In this document: positions 1 through 8,675 of the stretch, piece by piece
Position numbering within the stretch: the first letter of the stretch is position 1
Layout of the letters: each line of letters starts with the position of its first letter
NCBI RefSeq assembly: GCF_002001045.1
Contig: NZ_MUNR01000003.1
Span: forward strand, 24,826-88,825
Direction of reading: 5' to 3'
Length of the DNA stretch: 64,000 bases
From: Rhodanobacter sp. C01
GTDB lineage: Bacteria; Pseudomonadota; Gammaproteobacteria; Xanthomonadales; Rhodanobacteraceae
Notes under the pieces: model-generated
Database searches by the model: none
What the model saw: the letters and a program-made list of their open reading frames with translations, nothing else
What the model was told of the DNA's origin: nothing
Translations under genes and position numbers: made by a program

Positions 1-714
1 GTGGCCTCGGAGGCCGAGAGTGCGGCTGAGCCTGCGCCGCACATGGATCCGCCGCCGCTGATCAACAACCACGGTGAGCGTGGCAGCTTCGTGTTGCCGC
101 TCGGCAATCCGCCGAACGGCAAGGGCGACAACCAGGCCTATGACGATTTCACCTGCAAGGCCTGCGCGTGGACGCTGACCGCACACGAAGGCCGGCCGGG
201 TCACGAGTTGCAGTTCTCGGCGATGGTCGAGCATGGCGTGTCGCTGGCGCGCTCGCTGTTCGCCTTCAACAGCGTCAACGTGGAAGGTTGGGCGTTGTAT
301 TCCGAATACATGATGATGCCGTACGAGCCGAAGGGCGGGCAGATGATCGCCCTGCAGCTGCGCCTGCTGCGCGCGGCGCGTGCGTTTCTCGATCCGATGC
401 TGAACCTCGGGCTGATCACGCATGATCGCGCGCACGACATCCTGGTCAACGACGTGGGCTTGTCCGAAGCCTTCGCCCGCGAGGAACTCGACCGCTTCAC
501 GTTCCGCTCGCCGGGTCAGGCGACAGCCTACTTCTACGGCTACTCGCGCCTGCTGGAACTGCGTGCGCACACGCAGATCGAACTGGGCAACAACTTCAAT
601 TTGAAGCAGTTCAACGACTTCCTCATCGCTCAGGGCCTGCTGCCGCCAGATCAGCTGGCCGAGGCGGTGGACACGCAATTCATCCCGGCCCATGGCGGCA
701 AGCGAGTGCAATAA
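1..714 (+). CDS. DUF885 family metallopeptidase-like protein, 3' part
   Basis: The gene enters from the left edge, so only its C-terminal 237 residues are visible and the GTG at base 1 is not a trustworthy start. The key motif is HEGRPGH (residues 62-68 of the visible part), the zinc-metallopeptidase-like HExxxGH signature of the DUF885 family, followed about 35 residues later by a glutamate-rich helix (VEGWALYSEYMM) that in this family supplies a further metal ligand. Members are usually about 600 residues and exported. The catalytic half is intact here. Substrate is unknown; a peptidase role is inferred from the motif only. Confidence 0.8.
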   Translation: MASEAESAAEPAPHMDPPPLINNHGERGSFVLPLGNPPNGKGDNQAYDDFTCKACAWTLTAHEGRPGHELQFSAMVEHGVSLARSLFAFNSVNVEGWALYSEYMMMPYEPKGGQMIALQLRLLRAARAFLDPMLNLGLITHDRAHDILVNDVGLSEAFAREELDRFTFRSPGQATAYFYGYSRLLELRAHTQIELGNNFNLKQFNDFLIAQGLLPPDQLAEAVDTQFIPAHGGKRVQ

Positions 715-818
715 GCCGCAGTGCTCAGTCCGAATTTCGGGATTGGGCGGGCTCCGGCCCTCCCGATCACTAGCCACATTGGACGGATCCCGGTGCCATC
801 GACGGAGGAAAGTGACGA

Positions 819-1379
819 ATGTCGAATGAGGTCGGCACCAGGAGAATTTGCAGGCGGACGCCGGAATCAGCGGCCATGGTGGCCAACGTCAAGCGCGCGA
901 TGGCGATCACCGCCAGACTCAATCGTTTGACGTTCGACGATGCAGATGAAATCCGGGCATTGTTCAGCGAACTCATCGGCAGGAAGGTGGATGAGAGCTT
1001 CTCACTGATCCCGCCTTTCTATACGGCCGGCGGGGACGAAATTCGCGTCGGGAAAAATGTCTTCGTCAATCAGAACTGCACTTTCTATGACCTCGGCGGC
1101 CTAGACATCGCGGACGACGTGATGATCGGGCCAAGCGTGAGCATCATTACGGCGGGCCATCCCCTTGAGCCTTCGCAACGACGCTCCACCACCATCGGGA
1201 AACCCATTGCGATCGAGAGAAACGTCTGGATCGCAGCCGGTGCAACGATCATCGGCGGAGTGACCGTAGGCGAAAACTCGGTGGTGGCTGCGGGTTCGGT
1301 CGTCACCAGGGACGTTCCCCCGAATACGCTTGTCGGAGGAAATCCGGCGCGGGTCATTCGTTCGATTGGTGACGACTGA
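819..1379 (+). CDS. Hexapeptide-repeat sugar O-acetyltransferase (Maa/NodL/LacA type)
   Basis: A 186-residue protein of the left-handed beta-helix acyltransferases that move an acetyl group from acetyl-CoA to a sugar hydroxyl. Seen directly: the hexapeptide repeats from about residue 75 onward (IRVGKNVFVNQNC, LDIADDVMIGPSVSI), the catalytic-region TAGHPLEPSQRR with its histidine, and the family-typical end (VWIAAGATIIGGVTVGENSVVAAGSVV, then NPARVIR). The first 20 residues are poorly conserved for the family, so translation could begin at the internal Met near residue 20 or 28. It stands alone between intergenic stretches; the sugar acceptor cannot be told. Confidence 0.85.
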   Translation: MSNEVGTRRICRRTPESAAMVANVKRAMAITARLNRLTFDDADEIRALFSELIGRKVDESFSLIPPFYTAGGDEIRVGKNVFVNQNCTFYDLGGLDIADDVMIGPSVSIITAGHPLEPSQRRSTTIGKPIAIERNVWIAAGATIIGGVTVGENSVVAAGSVVTRDVPPNTLVGGNPARVIRSIGDD

Positions 1380-1782
1380 AGAAGCATCTGCCAAGGGCCG
1401 TGAGCGGAAATTCAAACGGGGACACTGCTCAACAAGTCCATTGGCGATAAAGGACATCGTTCGCATATGCGGTAGTCCTGACGTGCGCCTCAGCGCTCTT
1501 GTGGCGGCGGCCGTGACGGCATGCGGATGGCGCGCATCGAGGGATGCATGTCGTGATGGCGAAGCAACATCACTGCACGCCCTTGCGGGTACGCCACGAT
1601 TGATCGTTGTCATCGTCGGCTTCTGCCTGTCTGCTCCTGGACTCCCATGACATTGCGTGCTCTTTCGTGACGTAGTTTCTTGCGTGGGGTTTTGTCAAGA
1701 ATCGTTCATTAGCCGCGCGTAGCGTTGGTACGCCTCGACTCCTGTCCGGCGCGTGTACGACCCCTACCCAAGGAGATTCTCT
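1380..1782. other. Intergenic region without a recognisable gene
   Basis: About 400 bases between the acetyltransferase and the secreted-protein gene. Reading frames cross it on both strands, but none has a recognisable product or a ribosome binding site. The last part should hold the promoter of the gene starting at 1783; I see no confident -35/-10 pair. Confidence 0.5.
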
Positions 1783-3462
1783 ATGACGAAGCTTCTGCTC
1801 GGTCACTCCATCCGCCGGCGTGTTGTGGCTGCGCTGGTGATTGGTGCACTTACGGCCAGCGCGATGGCGAGTGCCGACGATTATTCGCACGGTCATGGTT
1901 TCCAGTTTCTGCCCGGCAATCTTGTGGTCAGCCGCAGTGTTTACGACAACAAGAGCAGCAATGTTGTTGTCGGCACTATCCTGCCGACGAACTGTGCAAG
2001 TACCACCGGCGGCTGTGGCGCAGCCACCGGTGCGCCCTATGACGGCACCTATCCCTATGTCTGGAACGATGTCCTCTATGACGCCAACTTCGGCATCACC
2101 TCGCGCATCTTCCTGGATCAGGTGACGCCGAACGGGTCGCTGCTCAATTCGCTGGAGGTGCCCAACAGCTCCCTTCCAGCTGCGATGGAAGGCGAACTGG
2201 TGACCAGCTTCAGCTCGAAGTCGGAGCTGGCCCTGCACCTGTCGCTGGATCACAGGTACCTGACGTTCATGGGCTATGTGGCACCGGTCAATGCGGTTGA
2301 CGTGTCCAACTCGAACACTCCGGGCGCGATCGATGCCACCAATCCGGATGGCCAGAATTTCTATCGCGCGGTGGCGACGGTGGATCGCCGTGGTCGTTTC
2401 GGCTTTACCGAAACCAATGCCTACAGCGGCAACAATGGCCGCGCCGCGATCCTCGACGATCGTGGCCATGCCGATTATTTCTACACGTCCGGCAATGCGG
2501 GCAACGGCAGCAACCCGCAGCCGATGGGCGTCGTGCTGGGCGCCGGTGCGCAGTTCATCACGTCGGTACCGCTGCCGGAGGTGGCGCAGACCCCAGGCGT
2601 GAATACGCCGGTAAGCAGCTTTTCGCTGACCGTGCTGGGGCAGAAGGCCGACAAGATCGGCAAGGACGACAACTTCCGCGGCATGACCGTGTTCAACAAC
2701 GTGCTCTATTACACCAAGGGTAGCGGCAGCAACGGCATCAACACCGTCTACTTTGTGGATACAACGGGCAAGGCGTGCCCCAATGGCGTGGGCTTGCCTG
2801 TGCCCGGTGCCGCGCTGCCTTCCGCGCCACTGGCCTACAACGCAAGCACGCTGGCTACGACAGGGCTGCCAACCAACATGTGCGTGCTGGCCGGGTTTCC
2901 CTCGACGCCCAACAAGTCGGCGACTACGCTCGCCTATCCGTTTGGTATCTGGTTCGCCGACGCCAACACCGTCTATGTGGCAGACGAAGGCGATGGTTAT
3001 ACCGGTGGCAGCGACTTGTACACACACGCTGCGACGCAGACCACGGCAGGCCTGCAGAAGTGGGTATTCGATGCGACGGCACAGAGCTGGAAACTGGCCT
3101 ATACGCTGCAGACCGGCCTTGGCCTGGGTCAGTCGTACTCGGTTCGCGACTATCCGGTCGGCGTCAATTCGGCCACCAACCTGCCGTGGTCACCGGCCAC
3201 CGATGGTCTGCGCAACTTCACCGGCAGCGTCGATCGCGATGGCAAGGTCACGCTTTGGGCGGTGACCTCCACGGTAAGCGGCAATGGCGACATCGGTGCC
3301 GACCCGAATCGGCTCGTGGCGATCCGTGACGACTTGAAGAACACCACGGCAGCCGGCGCCGCGAAGGAGTCGTTTGTGACCTTGCGTACGGCGAAATTCG
3401 GTGAAGTGCTGCGTGGCGTGTCGTTCACCCCCGATGACGACGATCACGGTCACTGGCACTGA
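1783..3462 (+). CDS. Large secreted protein of unknown function
   Basis: 559 residues. The start at 1783 is chosen over the upstream in-frame GTG (1753) because AGGAG lies at 1771-1775, seven bases before this ATG, and because it leaves a clean signal peptide (basic RRR, hydrophobic VVAALVIGALTASAMA, cleavage near ASA-DD). The mature protein is rich in Gly, Asn, Thr and Tyr and has repeated short strand-turn patterns suggesting a beta-propeller-like fold (FGIWFADANTVYVADEGDGYTGG is NHL-like). It ends in an acidic-histidine tail, DDDDHGHWH, and the mature N terminus also has HGHG, so metal binding is possible. Function not recognised. Confidence 0.75.
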   Translation: MTKLLLGHSIRRRVVAALVIGALTASAMASADDYSHGHGFQFLPGNLVVSRSVYDNKSSNVVVGTILPTNCASTTGGCGAATGAPYDGTYPYVWNDVLYDANFGITSRIFLDQVTPNGSLLNSLEVPNSSLPAAMEGELVTSFSSKSELALHLSLDHRYLTFMGYVAPVNAVDVSNSNTPGAIDATNPDGQNFYRAVATVDRRGRFGFTETNAYSGNNGRAAILDDRGHADYFYTSGNAGNGSNPQPMGVVLGAGAQFITSVPLPEVAQTPGVNTPVSSFSLTVLGQKADKIGKDDNFRGMTVFNNVLYYTKGSGSNGINTVYFVDTTGKACPNGVGLPVPGAALPSAPLAYNASTLATTGLPTNMCVLAGFPSTPNKSATTLAYPFGIWFADANTVYVADEGDGYTGGSDLYTHAATQTTAGLQKWVFDATAQSWKLAYTLQTGLGLGQSYSVRDYPVGVNSATNLPWSPATDGLRNFTGSVDRDGKVTLWAVTSTVSGNGDIGADPNRLVAIRDDLKNTTAAGAAKESFVTLRTAKFGEVLRGVSFTPDDDDHGHWH

Positions 3463-3472
3463 GACAGGGTCG

Positions 3473-3508
3473 ATAGCGTGGCCGGGCTGATCGTCTCGGC
3501 CACGCTAT
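3473..3508 (+). terminator. Stem-loop after the secreted-protein gene
   Basis: Perfect 11-bp inverted repeat, ATAGCGTGGCC at 3473-3483 against GGCCACGCTAT at 3498-3508, beginning 11 bases after the stop codon. There is no U-tract, so it may be a 3'-end stabilising hairpin rather than an intrinsic terminator. Confidence 0.5.
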
Positions 3509-3702
3509 GGCGCTATGGCTCGATCGAAAGTGGCAGGGTCGAATGCGCGGCACCTTTCCATGGCACGTATTCGACGCCTCTGTCTCGCAACGGCGAAGCA
3601 AAACCTGATGATGGTCTCCCGGCGCATCAACGAAAAGTCGGCCATTATTCGGAACCCGGTTTCTTCGCGCGCATCAACGCGCATCAATCAGTCGAGGTTC
3701 CG

Positions 3703-4524
3703 ATGACCCGTACAGTCGCCGACAAACGTGCCGCCTTTCGCACCCTGCACCAGCAAGGGTGTTTCGTGCTTCCCAATCCGTGGGATGTGGGGAGTGCGCG
3801 GATGCTGCAGCATCTGGGTTTTGCCGCGCTGGCCTCGACCAGTTCGGGTTATGCCTGGTCGACCGGCCGTCCCGATTACGCGGTCACGCTGGCAGGTGTG
3901 CTGCAGCATCTGACTGCCTTGTGCGAAGCGGTTGACCTTCCGGTGAATGCCGACTTCGAATCCGGTTTTGCTTCCGATCCCGAAGGAGTGGCAGCCAATG
4001 TCGGTCTTGCCGTGCAGGCGGGTGTGGCCGGCCTCTCGATCGAGGATCGCGATATCGAGGCTCCGTTTGGCCTCTACGCCCCAGCCTTTGCCGTGGAACG
4101 CATCCGTGCCGCTCGCGCGGCGATCGATCGATCCGGCGAGGATGTTATTCTGGTGGCGCGTACCGAGGGCCTGCTGCACGCCGCCGATGCCATCACGCCG
4201 GCCATCGACAAGCTGGTTGCCTTCGCCGCCGCAGGTGCCGATTGCCTGTATGCACCGGGCGTGCGCGACAAGTCCCATATCGCCACGATGATTCGCGCGG
4301 TGGCGCCCAAGCCGCTGAATGTGCTGGTCGTGGATACCGCGTGGAACGTTGCCGAGCTGGCCGATCTCGGCGTGCGACGCATCAGCATCGGCGGTGCGCT
4401 GGCGCGGGCTGCCTGGGGTGCGGCAATCGCAGCTGCCGAACAGATCAGGGCAGGTGCGTTCGATGGTCTGGCTGGCGGAACGCCCGCCAAGCGCCTGAAT
4501 GACGCCTTTGCCGGCTTCGTCTGA
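3703..4524 (+). CDS. Isocitrate lyase/PEP mutase superfamily protein
   Basis: 273 residues from ATG 3703, with GAGG eight bases upstream; the longer upstream frame is not family-like. The protein has the superfamily layout: PNPWDVGSARMLQHLGF at the N terminus, the substrate-loop region STSSGYAWSTGRPD, the metal-binding NADFESGF strand, SIEDRD, and VARTEG, corresponding to the Mg-binding acidic residues of PEP mutase, oxaloacetate decarboxylase and carboxyphosphonoenolpyruvate mutase-like enzymes. It lacks the KKCGH active-site motif of true isocitrate lyase, so a C-C or C-P lyase acting on a small oxo-acid is the likely role. It is convergent with the SDR gene and not in an evident operon. 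Confidence 0.85.
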   Translation: MTRTVADKRAAFRTLHQQGCFVLPNPWDVGSARMLQHLGFAALASTSSGYAWSTGRPDYAVTLAGVLQHLTALCEAVDLPVNADFESGFASDPEGVAANVGLAVQAGVAGLSIEDRDIEAPFGLYAPAFAVERIRAARAAIDRSGEDVILVARTEGLLHAADAITPAIDKLVAFAAAGADCLYAPGVRDKSHIATMIRAVAPKPLNVLVVDTAWNVAELADLGVRRISIGGALARAAWGAAIAAAEQIRAGAFDGLAGGTPAKRLNDAFAGFV

Positions 4525-4572
4525 GTCAGGCTTCACTTATGCGCCAGAGATGAGATGACGTACCACGTAGTC

Positions 4573-4601
4573 GGCGGGAGGTGTTTTGCGCACCTCCCGC
4601 C
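4573..4601. terminator. Bidirectional hairpin between convergent genes
   Basis: Perfect 11-bp stem, GGCGGGAGGTG at 4573-4583 and CACCTCCCGCC at 4591-4601, with a 7-base loop. It lies between the convergent ends of the PEP mutase-like gene and the SDR gene. No U-run follows on either strand, so its strength as a terminator is uncertain. Confidence 0.55.
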
Positions 4602-4616
4602 AGACATGGCACGCAA

Positions 4617-5363
4617 TCAGCGCATGCCGCCACCCGCGAACAGATGCTCACCGGTCAGCCAGTACGAATCGTTCGAAGCGAGGAAGGTAACGATCGAGGC
4701 GATGTCGTCCGGCTGGCCGATGCGACCCAGCGGGGTGTGTCCCACGGCCTCGGCCTGGAAATCCGAGCCGATGAAGCCGGCGGTGATGGCACCTTCGGTT
4801 TCCACCATGCCCGGGTTGACGGCATTGACGCGGATCTTGCGCGGCCCAAGCTCGCGCGCGAGCACGCCGGTGATGGCATCCACGGCGCCCTTGGTGGCCG
4901 TATAGACCGCGCTTGCGGGTGGCACGATGCGAGACACGAGTGAGCCGATGTTGATGATGCTTGAGCCTTCGCCCAGATGCGTTGCCGCGGCTTGCGTGGT
5001 CAGCAGCAGGCCGAGGACGTTTACGTTGAACTGCCGGTGGAAGTGCTCCTCGGTGATGGCCTCGAGCGGCGCGAATTCGTAAACGCCTGAGTTGTTCACC
5101 AGCACATCCAGCCGGCCGAAGTGCTTCACGGTGCCCTCGACGAGAGCCTGTGCGTCAGCCGCCTTCGATACGTCGCCCTGGATGGCCACGGCCTTGCCGC
5201 CTGCCGCCACAATCGTGGCCACGACCGCGTCGGCGCCGGACTTGCTGGAGGCGTAATTCACCACTACCGCAGCACCTTCCGCAGCCAGTGATTTTGCAAT
5301 GGCAGCGCCGATGCCTTTGGATGCCCCGGTGACGAGGGCGACTTTACCTGTGAGCTTGCTCAT
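4617..5363 (-). CDS. SDR family NAD(P)-dependent oxidoreductase
   Basis: 248 residues starting at the ATG at 5363, which has AAGGA seven bases upstream; the frame continues to 5453 but the extra 30 residues are not family-like and would overlap the operator. Classical SDR: TGASKGIG cofactor loop (TGxxxGxG), NNSG in place of the usual NNAG, catalytic Ser-Tyr-Lys with YTATKGAV, and the PG motif after strand 6 (VNPGMVETEG). It is most like 3-oxoacyl-ACP reductase or glucose dehydrogenase-type SDRs; the substrate is unknown. It is divergent from the ArsR-type regulator gene, with a long palindrome between them, so that regulator probably controls it. Confidence 0.9.
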   Translation of the reverse strand: MSKLTGKVALVTGASKGIGAAIAKSLAAEGAAVVVNYASSKSGADAVVATIVAAGGKAVAIQGDVSKAADAQALVEGTVKHFGRLDVLVNNSGVYEFAPLEAITEEHFHRQFNVNVLGLLLTTQAAATHLGEGSSIINIGSLVSRIVPPASAVYTATKGAVDAITGVLARELGPRKIRVNAVNPGMVETEGAITAGFIGSDFQAEAVGHTPLGRIGQPDDIASIVTFLASNDSYWLTGEHLFAGGGMR

Positions 5364-5411
5364 GACGATGTCCTTGGTGTCTGGGAGTGATGGGAGGAAT
5401 TGGTTCTTAAA

Positions 5412-5442
5412 TTCCATAGTTCGTAAAATACGAACTATGGAA
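5412..5442. promoter_or_regulatory. Perfect 14-bp inverted repeat, likely operator
   Basis: Arms at 5412-5425 and 5429-5442 (core half-site CCATAGTTCGTA) separated by AAA, located between the divergent SDR and ArsR-type genes, 49 bases before the SDR start and 30 bases before the regulator start. Its symmetry and its position covering both promoters fit autoregulation plus control of the SDR by the winged-helix protein next door. Confidence 0.7.
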
Positions 5443-5472
5443 CTAATAGTCAAGAGCTGCTAACATCAATCC

Positions 5473-5856
5473 ATGAAACCGCTGATCCATCCGGACATCG
5501 ACAACATCACCGTGGAGGGCATCCTGCATGCGCTGTCCGATCCGGTGCGTGTCGCGATCTATGCCGACATGGCCGGTGCGGGCTGTGCGCAGACCTGCTC
5601 GACCTTCCTGCAGGTGGTCGACCGCTCGATCCCGAAGTCCACGCTTTCACAGCACTTCCGGACCTTGCGCGAGGCAGGGCTGATCCGCAGCGAACGTCAG
5701 GGCGTGGAGATGCTCAACACCACACGCTGCGGCGAGATCGAGCAGCGCTTTCCGGGCCTGTTGCCTGCGATCATGAGTGCTCACCGTGTGCAGCTGATGC
5801 AAAAGGCGCGCATGGCCAGGCGCAAGCCGGCCGGAAGCCGGACCAGTACGGGCTGA
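5473..5856 (+). CDS. ArsR-family winged-helix transcriptional regulator
   Basis: 127 residues. The N-terminal half is a standard ArsR/HTH_20 fold: ILHALSDPVRVAIYADM (helix 1-2), then KSTLSQHFRTLREAGLIRSERQG, the recognition helix and wing. The sequence has CAQTC in the middle helix region, where some ArsR members bind metal or sense thiols; whether these cysteines act here is unknown. It is divergently transcribed from an SDR gene and shares with it the perfect palindrome at 5412-5442, the obvious candidate binding site. Probably a local repressor of the SDR and of itself (inference). Confidence 0.88.
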   Translation: MKPLIHPDIDNITVEGILHALSDPVRVAIYADMAGAGCAQTCSTFLQVVDRSIPKSTLSQHFRTLREAGLIRSERQGVEMLNTTRCGEIEQRFPGLLPAIMSAHRVQLMQKARMARRKPAGSRTSTG

Positions 5857-5899
5857 GGTATTCCTCAGGCGCCGGGCAGGTGCGGCTTGCTGTGTGCCG

Positions 5900-7174
5900 T
5901 CACCCTGATACCGGTGCCACGCTGTCACCGTCGATGCTGAGGCGCAGGCGTCCGGCGTCGAAACGCACGCGCAGATGGTGATGCCTGACCAGATAACGCG
6001 TCGCGACGATGGCCGCCGCGATGCCCGAGGCAGCACCAATGCCGAGCGCCCAGCGCGGACCGAAGCGGTCGGAGACCAAGCCAACGATCGGTGCTCCGAT
6101 GGGTGTGCCGCCCATGGCGATGGCAAGCACGATGGCCATGACGCGGCCACGCATGGCCGGCGTGGTGGAGAGCTGCGCCAGGCTGAGGGTGGACGTGGTA
6201 AAGGTCTGCGCGGATACGCCAATGATGACCAGAGCGACACCGAACAACGCCTCGTTGGGCATCACGGCCGCGAGCGCGCAGGCAACGCCGAAGACACCGG
6301 CACCGATCAGCAGGATCGCGATGTGCGGTCTTGCCCGTTGGGCGGCAAGCAACGCGCCAGCGATCGATCCGATGGCCATGGTCGACGTCAGCAGCCCGTA
6401 GGTGTCGGCGCCGGCGTGGAAGACGCTGACCACCATGGTCGAGATGTAGATCGCGAAGTTGAGCCCGAATGTGCCGACCAGGAAAAGCATCAGCAGCACG
6501 GCTTTCAGGTCGGGGCGCTGCCATACGTAGCGAAAGCCGTCGGCAAGACTGCCGCGGGTGCGCACGGCGCGATCTCCCCGATGCAGCTCATCGACGCGCA
6601 GCAGGCTGAGCGAACCGAGTACGGCAACGAAGGTGGCCGCGTTGATCAGGAACACCCAGCCGGCGCCCACGCCTGCAATCAGCACGCCGGCTACCGCGGG
6701 ACCAATCATTCGCGCGGCGTTGAACGAGGTGGAATTCAGTGCCACGGCATTGGACAGATCGGCCTCGCCAACCAGTTCGGAGACGAACGTCTGGCGTGCC
6801 GGCGAATCGAAGGCGGTGACGCAGCCGAGCAGGAACGCAAACCCGTATACCTCCCACAACTGCACGAGTCCGCTGACGGTGAGGATGCCCAGGCCAAGCG
6901 CCAGTATGCCCATGGCCGCCTGGGTGGCGAGCAGCAGCTTGCGGCGGTCGAGGTGATCGGCCGCAAAGCCAGTCAGCGGCAGCAGCAGCACCTGCGGCGC
7001 GAACTGCAGTGCGGTGACCGCGCCCACCGCGGTGGCGTTGTGGCGGGTCAGCTGGGTCAGCACGATCCAGTCCTGGGCGATGCGCTGCATCCAGGTGCCC
7101 ACGTTGGACACCAGCGCGCCAGCCGCCCACATCCGGTAGTTGAAGCCTTTCAGCGAACGGAAGATGCCCTTCAT
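5900..7174 (-). CDS. MFS transporter, EntS-like exporter
   Basis: 424 residues, start ATG 7174 overlapping the stop of the preceding small membrane gene (ATGA), so the two are translationally coupled. About 12 hydrophobic segments. Family features seen: FNYRMWAAGALVSNVGTWMQRIAQDWIVLTQLT at the N terminus, GFAADHLDRRKLLL (the loop 2-3 MFS motif A), and DSPARQTFVSELVG, a hallmark of the enterobactin-exporter EntS/MFS_3 family. Such proteins export small molecules across the inner membrane. It is the last gene of a four-gene leftward operon led by a MarR regulator; the MarR presumably controls export of a toxic compound. Confidence 0.88.
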   Translation of the reverse strand: MKGIFRSLKGFNYRMWAAGALVSNVGTWMQRIAQDWIVLTQLTRHNATAVGAVTALQFAPQVLLLPLTGFAADHLDRRKLLLATQAAMGILALGLGILTVSGLVQLWEVYGFAFLLGCVTAFDSPARQTFVSELVGEADLSNAVALNSTSFNAARMIGPAVAGVLIAGVGAGWVFLINAATFVAVLGSLSLLRVDELHRGDRAVRTRGSLADGFRYVWQRPDLKAVLLMLFLVGTFGLNFAIYISTMVVSVFHAGADTYGLLTSTMAIGSIAGALLAAQRARPHIAILLIGAGVFGVACALAAVMPNEALFGVALVIIGVSAQTFTTSTLSLAQLSTTPAMRGRVMAIVLAIAMGGTPIGAPIVGLVSDRFGPRWALGIGAASGIAAAIVATRYLVRHHHLRVRFDAGRLRLSIDGDSVAPVSG

Positions 7175-7512
7175 GGAATCGTTCGCGTGTCCGTTGGCGA
7201 ATTGCCGCCGTTGAAACGTCCGAACATGCGGGCCGACATCAAGCCAGTCAGCAGAACGCCAGCTGCCGCCGCGAGTACTTGATCGGTGGCGCGCAGGTCG
7301 AAGTTTCCAACGCGGCACAGCAGCACATAACCGATGGCCAGATTGAAGAATCCCCACAGCACATTCAGCGTCGACGACGAAAACCCCTGGCCAGGCGGCT
7401 TCGCGAACGGACTCTGGAACGGTCGCCCCATCACCCCGCTGACAAAATGCGGAATGGCATTGGTGAACAGGGCGCCTGCGAAGAAGTAAGAAACATAGTG
7501 AGTCCAGTTCAT
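7171..7512 (-). CDS. Small integral membrane protein of unknown function
   Basis: 113 residues with about three or four hydrophobic segments (YFFAGALFTNAIPHFVSGVMG, LNVLWGFFNLAIGYVLL, VLAAAAGVLLTGLM). The opening motif NAIPHFVSGVMGRPFQSPF recurs in a family of uncharacterised small membrane proteins of proteobacteria. It lies between the hydrolase and the MFS transporter genes on the same strand and overlaps the transporter start by four bases, so it is probably co-expressed and possibly an accessory of the transporter. No function is known to me. Confidence 0.75.
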   Translation of the reverse strand: MNWTHYVSYFFAGALFTNAIPHFVSGVMGRPFQSPFAKPPGQGFSSSTLNVLWGFFNLAIGYVLLCRVGNFDLRATDQVLAAAAGVLLTGLMSARMFGRFNGGNSPTDTRTIP

Positions 7513-7598
7513 TTCGAGGTACTCCGTGGTTGGTGAGTCGTCATGCCTGCTTTGCTTCGGACGCCCTCCGTCCAGTCACGGCAGGAGGATTTCCCGCG

Positions 7599-8162
7599 TC
7601 ACGCGTGGCTGGCATCGAGCAGGTCGATGATTTCCCGGGTGGTGCCGGTTTCGCCCAGTCGCGGGAAGATCCGCATGACGCTGTTGTCGTGGGCTTCGGC
7701 ATTCATGTCGGTCATGGCATCGACCGCGAGGGTGACATTGAAGCCCAGCTCATGCGCGAAGCGGGCGGTGGATTCGACGCCGATGCTGGTGGCAACGCCG
7801 GCGAGCACGACCTGGGTGACGCCCAGCTCTTTCAGGTGCGCGTCGAGATCGGTGCTGGTGAATGCGCCCCATGTGCGCTTGGTCACGATGTGGTCCTGCG
7901 GCTGCCGGTCCAGTTCGGGCACGAAGTCCGCCCATCCGGCTGGCAGCTCGCCCATGCTGCGGGACTGCTCGGCCCGGCCCGGCGCGCCACCGGTGACGTT
8001 GACCAGGACGACCGGCAAACCGCGTTGGCGAAACGCATCAATCAGGGCACGCGCGTGAGCCACCACCTCGCGGGTCGGATGCGCCGTAGGGTAGGCGACG
8101 ATGCCATTCTGAAGGTCGATGACGACGAGGGCAGTCTGCGGGTCGAGTGTGGTGACGGTCAT
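7599..8162 (-). CDS. Isochorismatase-fold hydrolase lacking the catalytic cysteine
   Basis: 187 residues of the cysteine-hydrolase (isochorismatase) superfamily. Asp16 (VVIDLQNG) and Lys95 (TKRTWGAF) are in the expected triad positions, and the cis-peptide motif GVATS is present, but the usual nucleophile is replaced: the conserved GVATxxCVEST reads GVATSIGVEST, Gly128 in place of Cys. True isochorismatases such as PhzD also lack the cysteine and act on vinyl ethers, so this may be an isochorismatase-type activity rather than an amidase. It follows the MarR gene by about 60 bases and precedes the membrane protein and MFS genes in one operon. Confidence 0.85.
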   Translation of the reverse strand: MTVTTLDPQTALVVIDLQNGIVAYPTAHPTREVVAHARALIDAFRQRGLPVVLVNVTGGAPGRAEQSRSMGELPAGWADFVPELDRQPQDHIVTKRTWGAFTSTDLDAHLKELGVTQVVLAGVATSIGVESTARFAHELGFNVTLAVDAMTDMNAEAHDNSVMRIFPRLGETGTTREIIDLLDASHA

Positions 8163-8222
8163 GGGGATTTACCTGGTGGAGGTTGATGGCGGTCCTTGCG
8201 CGCAGGGCGGCAAGAGAAGCGT

Positions 8223-8675
8223 TTACGAGTCGAGGAGGCGCTTGAGCAGTTCGACGGCACTGGCAAGCTGCGCCTGTTCCTGTGACGTCAGCTGCGTCTG
8301 GATGGCATGGAACAGCCAGTCTTCCCGCGCCGCGCGATTGGCCTTGATCAGTTCATGGCAGGCGGGAGTGAGTGACAGCAGGGTTTGTCGACCATCGTTG
8401 GGATCCGGGGAGCCACGCAGCAGGCCTGCCGCCAGCAGCGCGGAGACATTTGCGCCCATCGATTGCGGACGCATGCCCTCGGCGTGTGCGAGCGCCGTCA
8501 CGGTGGCGGGTCCATCGCGTTCCAGATGCCCGAGCACCGACACCTGCGACCATGCGAGGCCGCCCACGCTGGCCTGCTCGCGCAGACGGCGCTTCAACTT
8601 GCCAACCAAGACGCGCAGTTCCACGGCCGTCGCCATGGTGCGTGTCGTCGCCGGATCGGCCTTGGGTTTCTTCAT
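8223..8675 (-). CDS. MarR-family transcriptional regulator
   Basis: 150 residues with start at ATG 8675 (an alternative start at 8711 adds a hydrophobic stretch not typical of the family). The winged helix is clear: LAWSQVSVLGHLERDGPATVTALAHAEGMRPQSMGANVSALLAAGLLRGSPDPNDGRQTLLSLTPAC, including the DPNDGR wing. It is the first gene of the leftward operon with the isochorismatase-fold hydrolase, small membrane protein and MFS exporter, so it likely represses its own operon and responds to a ligand that the exporter or hydrolase handles. An imperfect dyad at about 8696-8725 near its start could be its operator. Confidence 0.88.
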   Translation of the reverse strand: MKKPKADPATTRTMATAVELRVLVGKLKRRLREQASVGGLAWSQVSVLGHLERDGPATVTALAHAEGMRPQSMGANVSALLAAGLLRGSPDPNDGRQTLLSLTPACHELIKANRAAREDWLFHAIQTQLTSQEQAQLASAVELLKRLLDS

